A DNA stretch of 64,000 nt from Myripristis murdjan. Taxonomy: Eukaryota; Chordata; Actinopteri; Holocentriformes; Holocentridae. The notes under the pieces are model-generated. The model was not told the DNA's origin. It searched no databases and saw nothing but the letters and a program-made list of their open reading frames with translations. The stretch is from NCBI RefSeq assembly GCF_902150065.1, contig NC_043993.1, positions 11,938,185 to 12,002,184 of the forward strand, read 5' to 3'. Shown in pieces: positions 55,800 to 64,000 of the stretch (position 1 is the stretch's first letter; each line of letters begins with the position of its first letter). The position numbers and the translations under genes are program-made.

Positions 55800-57318
55800 G
55801 AAAAGTTCTTCCAACAGTCTTCTTCAGGTGAAAGGCCGCTGCGGTCAGTTCAAAGAGAAACGAAAATGTGGCACAAATGTGTTGTTGACAGATAAACTCG
55901 AGAGTTTCTCCAAGCAGGTCATACTAAAAAATAATAAACCTTCATTGGGCAGGAATTATAAAGTGGCATAAGGCTAAACATCGATTGATCCATTCATCAA
56001 TGAAATGGAATGCACTCAAACGGACTGTAGACTTTCAGTGCTGAATTGCCAAGTGTAAAGAGAAATGACACTTAGCTCATTTTACGAACTGTAAACGCTT
56101 CCTTCGAGTCCTTCATTTAGTATAAAACAATATAATAGCCATCAGCATGTTATACACTTTCACAGAGAATGTTGAAATGTTTGGGCCCTCTCACAGTGAC
56201 ATATGGTAGCCTCAACAAACTTTGTCAAGTCATTGCTTTCCTTAAATTGTTTGTTACTTCATTTAAAATTATCTGTAGCAAAATAGCAGCAGTGTTTATA
56301 TAGTAAAGTTCATTTAAAACTTTTTTTTAAAGTATGCAAACCTGATCTCACAGGTTAAGGTATAAAGGAGTAGTACAGAACAAATCAAAGTGCCATATAT
56401 ACGGAAAAATAAATCACTTTCAGGAAAATTAGTTGCTAGTTGAGCCAGCTGATGCGTCTGAAACTGTTATTGAAATGCAGAATAAAATAAGGCAGGTGGG
56501 GTTTTCGCCCAAACCTAAACTCTATGACAGCCTAGGCATAAACACAAGCCCTGTGTCGATACTGGTGCAATTTAGGCAGGAGTCTATCAAAGTTAACGCT
56601 GCACTCTTGTGCTCTTCTGTTCTTCTTGGGTCCTGAGGGTCAAGGCAACAACAGACTTGTTGTTTGGGAAGTACTGGGATGTCATCACAGGAGACAGTTC
56701 TGAAAAACATAACACATATGCACCAATCAGAGGCTGTGAATCAGTGTCTCTTAATGTCTCTCCTCTGTGTTCGCACTGCCAGCAGAACACAATGAAGTCA
56801 CTGGACATCCATTAATTTCCTGAGAAGCTCGGCGACCTGGGAAACTCAGCTGATGTGGGCCGAAGAGACAGTCAACTAGCTTGTCAGCCACTAAAGGCCA
56901 ATCAGATTTCCACTTTTTTTTGTTTTGCTATAGATGTTTGATGACCAATGGTTCTGCATTGCAAGTTCAAAATGGACGAAAGGTTGAGTACAAAGCCTCC
57001 CACTTCATCTCAACCTTCATTTAAAGGCATACAGGAATAAACATGTCAAACACAATGCTGGGAGAATGATTACATCCATGTCTGGGGTAAATGTTAAGTT
57101 CTTTAGTTTTTCATTATTATTATTTTTCATTAATACATAATTTATGCTGGAAGGTATTTTAACTCATTAAAAAGATGTAACTTGACTGTTTAAAACATTG
57201 CAGCTGCACAAAACCACCACACTGACTGATCAGAGCTTCCCCCACCACCCACGATCAGTCAGCATAGGGTGACAAATCAATCAAGTCACTGACAATGTTC
57301 CTGTCTCCCCGGACTTAC
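55800..57318. other. Stretch between the duplication and the last visible aldh3a2 exon
   Basis: No gene was recognised. If the donor after 57319 is used, the final short coding exon and 3' UTR of aldh3a2 should lie here on the minus strand, but I cannot pick it out. Confidence 0.4.
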
Positions 57319-59074
57319 CTGAATCACGACAGCGGCCACCACAGCAAAGATGGTTAGGAGTGCCATGCGGCCCAGCCAGCCCAGGTCTGGGTTCTTCAGG
57401 ATGAAGAAGCGCGCCCAGCCAAGTTTCTTGGGTGTGTGAGGCGGGTAGCGCATGCTGTTCACCCCCTCCATCTTCAGCTTCTTGATGAGGCAGCTGCGGA
57501 GGTGGCTCAGCTGGTTGAAGCTGAACTTGCCATGGTAGCAGCCCATACCGCTGTTTCCTGTGCATCAGAACAGAGAAGGATGCTTTGTGCATGTGGACAA
57601 AAATAACACTAAAGTCCTTCATCACAGTGAAATGCATTTACTGTGTAATAAACACCAGCTTTGTGACGCACAAAATGTTCAGTTCTTGTTGAGTTGCTGA
57701 TTCAGTATTTTTGAGGCGTTAGTTTGTGGTGTTATTTAGCAATTCTCACTGTTGTTCAGTCACTTGCAGTTTGCCTGCTTGGCATTATTCTTGATTTATG
57801 TTGCCTTGATGACTTACTTACAAAAATGGTCATTATCAGGCCTCTTTTATTGTAACACTGAGAAATACAACTGCCTTTGTAAATATGAATTAGTTACCCC
57901 CTTCGCCTACAAATCAGTATTTAATAACTACAAAGGCAGCTACATAAGTAAATCATATATCAAGTCTCAAAAATCAGCTTGACAAAGCTGCTTTTCAGGG
58001 ATAAGTAACAATGACTGTCCAGCTTTCTTACAGAGGTGGAAATAACTAATTACAGATGCTATAGTACATTTCTGCTTGAGTATTGTACTTCACTACATTT
58101 TAAATCACATCCATTACAGAGAACAAATTATCAATGACAGATTGTGGGACTCTTTACAATAAAACGCTCAGTCAGCAAAGAAGAGAAGAGGAATCTGGTT
58201 CTACTTTGTTGGTTCTACTTTTTGTCTTTTCCAAATTTCACAATAAAAAGGGCCCGATGAAAAGTTACAGATGATCAGTGGAAGCGAGGACCATTTAGAT
58301 TCAACTGGCAAAAATGTGGAGTAAATGTGAGGGAATGATATCAGTGAGTTGGCCTGACGATGAGAACCACGTAGACTCAATCATCATGGTCATTCGCTTA
58401 TTCCACATTTGTCAGTTGAGTCTACGGGGTCCTCACTTCAGTTTTGTGTGATGCACCTTTAAAAGAATCTAGTTTGAACTGTGTACTGTCCCATTTCTGA
58501 CTGTATGGAAAAGATCACAGCGAACACAGACACTGTTTGGAAAAAGTAACTCAACTTTTACTCCCAGTACATTTTAACAGAGACATTTTTTACTTTTACT
58601 TCAGTAGATTTTTACAGCAGACCTTCTTCTACTTAAGTAAAATATCAGTGGTACTTAAGTAGCAGTTTGTGGTTCTCTTTCCACCACTGCTTACTTGTAA
58701 TATAAGTCCGTAGTATAAACAAACCAATGTTTTACACCAACCAAAAACCATGGACTTCCCATTACCAGTGAGCTGTACAGTCGTTATTTATTTATCTGGA
58801 ATACTGACCCTGTCCTTGAAGAGCACCTGAAATTTCCTTCAAACACGACTGAACATCACTATTGTTCTTGAGCCAGAGCAGCACTCCCTGTTCCTCCCTA
58901 TGGATACTGGATTGGATTGGGTTGTCTTGTACGATACTGTTATTTTGTCCATCCCTGTATGTTTGTGTGTGTTTCTAGGTGAGAAAGTGGAGTGATAGAG
59001 TGAGCACGTAACTGAGTGAGTGAGTGAATGTGTGTGTGGGTGGATGGTAAACACATCAGTGAGCGAGTGGGAGC

Positions 59075-59108
<34 letters not shown>

Positions 59109-62100
59109 GTGTGTTTCAGAGCGGATCTTGTCTGTACTCACCAACTCCACCGAAGGGCAGAGAGCTGACAGAATAATGCACGAGGCAGTCGTTGGCCAGC
59201 ACTCCTCCGCTGGACGTCTCATCTATCATTCTCTTTATTACCTTCAGATAAAAGGAGAAGAATCAGTTCATCCAGTCCATGTGTGTGTGTCTGCATCTTC
59301 AGCTATGACTGTTCTTGTGTGTGCACGTGTTGTGTTTGCACATGTGCCTGTGTCTCTATACTGTAGGTGTTCACATGAGGATCTGATATATCAAAAAACG
59401 TACAGTATCTCAAGTATAACAATGACGTAGTGCCGTGCATGAAAATATTGCAACCCAGTCTGTGAAAATATTTTAAACAAGATGACTTTTGATGGGAGAG
59501 CAGGTAAACAACACCCAATAATAGATGTCAGCTAATAAAACTTGTACGAACTACTGTTAGGTTTTAGACCCAACCACAATACAACCTGGGTTTTTCAATG
59601 CCAGCTTGCTTTTGAATTTAATGAATGCCAAACATCCCCTGTTAAACCTATCTACTTTGTTGTGTGTGTTTCTGTCTATGTGTGTTGGTTTCCATCTACG
59701 TGAATGTGTTCCTCACTGTGTTTATCTGTGTATCTGTGTGTAAGTATGTGATGCCTGTTGTTAGACACCTTGTCACTGGGTGTGAAGACGTAAAGGGCCA
59801 GAGGTTTCTCTCTCTCATTGATGAAGTTGATCGCTTCATCCAGTCCACCGATCGGTAGGATGGGCAGCAGAGGACCGAATATCTCCTCCTGCATCACCTT
59901 CGCCTCCGGCTTCACATCCCGCAGGACTGTCGGGGCTGAAAATAACCCAGAAAATGATGTTTTATGACAAAATCGTCAATTCAACCATGGTCATAACTGG
60001 ATGAATGCTCTATTGCCTGCAAAAGTTCACTGAATAAATAAAGTTTAACCCCCTTAACTTTCCAACTTTCCAAAAAAACTTTTTTTTTTCCAATACTGTA
60101 GGACAATAGCACATACATCTGCTGGTTGTATCACCTCACTGAAGTTACGTCATGCTTATACTGAGAGGAATATTCAAACCCAAGAGGCCACTGTGTTATG
60201 GCTGCACCATTAGGTCAAACAGAAAACTGCTGTGACTCATTTCATACACAGTTCCCTGTAATTCAGCAGGACGTACAGTATTTGGTGTCTTTGTATTCTT
60301 GGGATCTCCGCTAAAAATTAAAATAAAATTCTGTGGGTGTGAACAACAATTTGGCCATGTGGCAATGACAAAACACTGATGGGACTGGCAGGACTGACAA
60401 GGTTTTTTAAACCTGTGTGCTATGAATCATAGGATCTGTCAATTATATGTTGTAATAATCTGTGAAGAACTGACATGGGGCAAAAATCGTACCTATGTAG
60501 CACTCTGACTCGTCATTGTCTCCTCCTACAGCGATGGTGCTGTCTTCTGTCATGGCCATTATCCTCCTGAAGTGGCGCTGATTGATGATGCGTCCGTAGT
60601 CGGGGCAGCTTTTAGGGTTCTCTGTGTAGAAATCCTGGGAGAGGAAATCATTTCATTAGTGCAGCTCATCTAACATGTAAGGAAGGATTTTTTTTTGTCT
60701 AACACATTTCACACACACAGGAAGTCCAAAGTGCTTTAGTGCTTTAGTGCACTGACCATCTCAGACTTCATAAAATTCAACCCAAAGTGTGAAGCAAGAA
60801 ATAGAGATAAGGTGCAGATAGGTTGCTTCATTTTTTATTAGCTAATCTATTTTTGTTTTATTGCACTTACCTTACCCTTCCCTTCTTCTTCTTTAAAGAT
60901 ACTAATATATCACATGTTTAGCTCTTTTTCCTTCCACATTTCCGTTTTCATGACTGTGTGACCCTTATCCTGCTTTTACCTTGTCTGATGTACTGTTTCA
61001 TCTTGTTTGGGAGAACCACTTTGTCACTCTGTTTTTGAAAAGTTCTATTTTAATAAACATTTATCATGAAAGGTTATTATTAGCTTATCTTTTGATTTTT
61101 TTTCCATCCTTTGGAATGTGATAGGAATAGGAAGACTTTCTTTTCAAAACGATATTATGTTTGAAAAGGATGATCCCTACTCTCTGAAGACCCTTGCTTA
61201 CAAAACAGTTAGAATGATCTGTTTGGGAAACATCAGGTCTGCTGCTGGTTTTTCAGGTCTACCTTGATGGACTTCTTGACCTCGGCGATGACCCGTTCCT
61301 GGATGCTGGGCTCACACAGGATGTAGTCTGGGGCAATGCAGGTCTGACCGCAGTTAGTGTATTTCCCCCAGGCGACACGCCTGCATACAGGAGGGGTCAA
61401 GAGAGGGAGGACAGGAGGGAACAGACACAGCACAAGAGACTTATTGATGAAGATGAAAAGCAAATATTATGTCTTCCTGTTGAAACAGAGCATTGCGTTG
61501 AGACATAACATAGCCTGGTATCTGTCACTCAGAGGTGTAAACCAGTCACTGACTGCAATGATGTTTTCCAGACAGTAAAAGTAATGGTATTTTGATGAGA
61601 TGAGATTCTTTTTCATTTATATCATTTTCATCATTTACTTCATTTTTCATTGCTTAAAAATGTGTACTTAAATAGAATTAAATTTTTCATTTCATCATGA
61701 TGTTAAGCAGTCTCACTGAAATGAGAAAGTGCCAGAAAGAGGAGCTGAAGCAGCGCTCCGACCTGCAGGCGACGCTGATGTCACAGTTCTTGTCGATGTA
61801 GCAGGGGCTCTTGCCGCCCAGCTCCAGGGTGACCGGGGTCAGGTGTTTGGCTGCAGCCTCCATGATCAGCTTGCCCACCGTGCTGTTACCGGTGTAGAAG
61901 ATGTGATCGAACCGCTGGCGCAGCAGCTCCTGCGTCTCTGGCACGCCTCCGGTTACTACCGGGTAAAGCTCCTAACACACAGAGTAGGCACATACACAGT
62001 TAATAATATGCAAAAATGCGCAGCTCCTGAAGCAACATTAATGAATTTGCACCATATTGGAAGTTTTGACAAAGGTGTTTTAATACAGTACACGTTAGCC

Positions 62101-62584
62101 CTACAATAACACCTTAACAAAGTACAGTATAAAAATGTAATCTATCTTATTAATGGTGTAAAAAATAAAATCACATTATGTTTCCTTGTTCTGAGAGAAG
62201 AGAAGAGAAGAGAAGAGAAGAGAAGAGAAGAGAAGAAAAAGAGAAAATAATGGCTTGACAAGGATACTTGGTGTTTGACCAGTCATGTCAGATGAATTGA
62301 AAACATTGGGTCTTTACTTTAGCTTGGCTTTACTGAAAAGTAAAGTTTGATTTTGATCATAAATACTTGTACATTTGGCAAGTAAAAAGGTTTAATTTTC
62401 CACTCTGAACCGATTATAGTGTAGCTCGAGAAGCATCTCCTCTGTGTTGTCAGGTAAACTCTGACAGTAGAATGAAAGTACGAGCAGCTCATTCTTGCCT
62501 TGTCGATGTAAAGTGGGAGCAGTTCCTCCATGACCTTAGCAGTGTGAGCACAGACCTCTGAGGGCTTCACCACGGCAGCGTTAC
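57319..62584 (-). CDS. aldh3a2: Fatty aldehyde dehydrogenase (ALDH3A2-like), 3' part of the gene
   Basis: Oxidises long-chain fatty aldehydes to acids at the ER or peroxisome membrane. Seven exons are visible: 62499-62584, 61763-61971, 61263-61380, 60493-60634, 59769-59935, 59142-59241 and 57319-57557, all in phase. They start at NAAVVKPSE, roughly a quarter into the family protein. Upstream exons lie beyond 64000. Present are the FYTGN and LELGGKSP motifs (catalytic Glu), [11 protein letters not shown] (catalytic Cys), QEEIFGP and PFGGVG. The C terminus has [13 protein letters not shown] followed by the hydrophobic segment [17 protein letters not shown], the membrane anchor that separates ALDH3A2 from ALDH3A1. 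The intron after the first visible exon starts with GC rather than GT. After VVIQ a consensus donor GTAAGT suggests one more short exon to the left; reading through would add ten residues and stop. Confidence 0.93.
58031..58689. mobile_element. MITE-like repeat, 659 bp, in aldh3a2 intron
   Basis: Same family and orientation as the 14462-15188 repeat. It begins CAGAGGTGGAAATAACTAAT and ends TCTTTCCACCACTG, and shares TCACAATAAAA and TTTTACTTCAGTAGATTTTT blocks. CTTA occurs directly on both sides, but the first copy has no matching duplication. Confidence 0.6.
62193..62240. repeat. (AGAGA)n pentanucleotide repeat
   Basis: AGAGA units repeated about nine times in the first visible intron of aldh3a2. 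Confidence 0.9.
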
Positions 62585-62744
62585 CTAGAGGGGTAAAGGA
62601 CAAAAGAAGCTTAAATTAAATAATAAAAATGCAGGCTGTAGCAGATTCAGGTTTAAAGCTTGAACATATTGAGTGAAGACGCTATTATCAGATTAAACTG
62701 GACCACCTGTTGGTATCTGTTGGTAACCAGTGTGTCATACTAGG

Positions 62745-63480
62745 TTGCTGGCAAGGGGGCTAAAAATTGCTCGGAAGTCAATTTTGGCAAGGGAAAATCT
62801 GGCATGGCCATTTTCAAAGGGTTCCCTTAACCTCTGAACTCACGTTATCTGAATGAAAATGGGCTCTATGAGCACCCACGGGTCTCGACTTTGCAGACAT
62901 GTCCACCTTATGTGAATCCCATGCAGTTTGGGGCAAAAAAAAAATTGCACTTAGTACAAATGTGTTCTTTTGGGCTATTGTAAAATGGTGTATTTGTGAA
63001 TACTGGGGCCTTGGAGTTGCATGAATTGGGTTTTACTGGAAAGGCAAGACTCTAATGGATTCAATGAGCCCAGTTTTATTCATGTGTGATGATGTTAGGC
63101 CCCATAGTAGCCTTGAAGTGAGACTATTTTTTCAAAACTTGACATCACTGTACAAAATGACCCATTGTGACCTCTAGGTCCTAGCTTCCTGAAACTTCAC
63201 AGCCACAAACTAGAGACCAAAGGCATTCAGGGCATGTAATGCCTTCCAGATATATTGTCAATAAAGGGGCGTTTCTGAGCAATTTCCAGACAAAAGTGAT
63301 TCCCATCCAATCACTGAAAAATGCAGTTCTTACAGAAATATCTAAATGTCAGCAGCTTTTGACACCAAATCAAGGTCTTCATGTCCTAATGTGGTATTTT
63401 GAGAGATTTTTGCCCATGTTTATCAATTCTAGAGTGGTCAAAAATGGTAAAACTTCACACCAAATCTGTCTAACAAACTT
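62745..63480. repeat. Interspersed fish repeat, non-coding
   Basis: Text such as GGCATGGCCATTTTCAAAGG, GAATGAAAATGGGCTCTATG and CATGCAGTTTGGGGCAAAA belongs to a frequent fish repeat whose family I cannot name. It lies in the upstream intron of the aldh3a2 gene. Confidence 0.5.
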
Positions 63481-63489
63481 ATGAGACAT

Positions 63490-63990
63490 AAATAGGCTTG
63501 AGAATGGCCAGCATATGCTTCAGTCATAATGTTCTAGACACATGTGCACCATATACACTATAAATTTAATGGGCGTCTAACAAAACAAACAGACAACAAC
63601 AAACAAACAATGTCTACTACAGATTCATGACTATAAAATCTGGACATATAGTGCTGAGCTGCATCTCAAAATTTACTGCAAGTTCCCCGCTTTCAGATTA
63701 TGAATACCTCTTCTATGTTTTATCAACAAAAAAAATTGCTGCAACAACAAATAATTGAGCATGGGAATGGCTATCATAGGGCTTCATCATAATTTTCTAA
63801 CCCTTAATAAATAAATAAATAAATAAATAAATAGGTGCATGACCAAAACACAATGTTTATTACAGATTTATGACTAGAAAAAATTGACACATAGTGTTGA
63901 GTTGCACCTCAAATCGATCTTTAGGTTCCCAGCTGTCAGATGATGAATACCACTTCCAAAACAATGGGTCTAAAAAAAGGGGGCTGCAGG
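63490..63990. repeat. Diverged tandem repeat, period about 245-265 bp
   Basis: Two units share CTACAGATTCATGACTA / TTACAGATTTATGACTA, TAGTGCTGAGCTGCATCTCA / TAGTGTTGAGTTGCACCTCA and TTCAGATTATGAATACC / GTCAGATGATGAATACC. An AAAT microsatellite sits between them at about 63802-63832. Confidence 0.75.
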
Positions 63991-64000
63991 TGCTGAGGAG

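Larger units (their letters stand above)
41565..55800. repeat. Tandem duplication unit 2
   Basis: Second unit, with carbonic anhydrase copy 2 and its flank. It is about twice as long as unit 1 because of later insertions: Tc1 at 42486, hAT MITE at 44130, about 1.4 kb in intron 5 and about 5 kb in intron 1. The junction to unit 1 lies in or near a T-run at about 41530-41552. Confidence 0.8.

Noticed and set aside
55800-57300. A third carbonic anhydrase copy upstream of copy 2
   Set aside because: No exon with [16 protein letters not shown] or FHFHWG text on either strand. The 55520-55800 similarity is explained by the flank being part of the duplicated unit.
57752-57982. 76-codon plus-strand frame in an aldh3a2 intron
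   Set aside because: No motif, AT-rich chance frame inside an intron on the other strand.

Overview
This window is vertebrate nuclear DNA, almost certainly from a ray-finned (teleost) fish. All coding sequence lies in short exons with GT-AG introns (one GC-AG). The proteins read as vertebrate orthologues. The background is rich in CA/GT and CT microsatellites, Tc1/mariner, hAT and Harbinger DNA elements, LINE fragments and tRNA-derived SINEs typical of fish. There is no bacterial operon, CRISPR array or phage gene, and I saw no recognisable LTR retroelement.

Layout, left to right: a tyrosylprotein sulfotransferase gene (tpst1-like, minus, 29-6234) with a CpG-rich promoter region at about 9.0-9.35 kb; crcp (minus, 12955-15501), a small RNA polymerase III subunit; a FAM111-type serine protease gene (minus, 17770-20374, non-coding first exon near 21.6 kb); argininosuccinate lyase asl (plus, 24281-33373, 16 coding exons); two tandem GPI-type carbonic anhydrase genes of the CA4/CA15 group (minus, 34451-40627 and 41576-54863); and the 3' part of a fatty aldehyde dehydrogenase gene, aldh3a2-like (minus, 57319-62584, its 5' exons lying past the right edge). 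The tpst1-crcp-asl neighbourhood also exists in mammals, which supports these names.

The genes are unrelated housekeeping or metabolic genes and do not form a pathway. The most informative part is the carbonic anhydrase pair. It is a recent tandem duplication (about a dozen amino-acid differences), so each copy shows the pre-insertion state of transposons that landed in the other. Copy 2 received an apparently intact 1250-bp Tc1-like transposon with an uninterrupted transposase, a 166-bp hAT-type MITE and about 5 kb of nested retroelement and Harbinger debris in intron 1. Copy 1 received a different 163-bp hAT MITE. The duplication junction lies next to the stop codon of copy 2, so copy 2 has a 3' UTR made from the upstream flank of copy 1.

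I assigned exons by reading splice sites and matching remembered family sequences. No database search was run.
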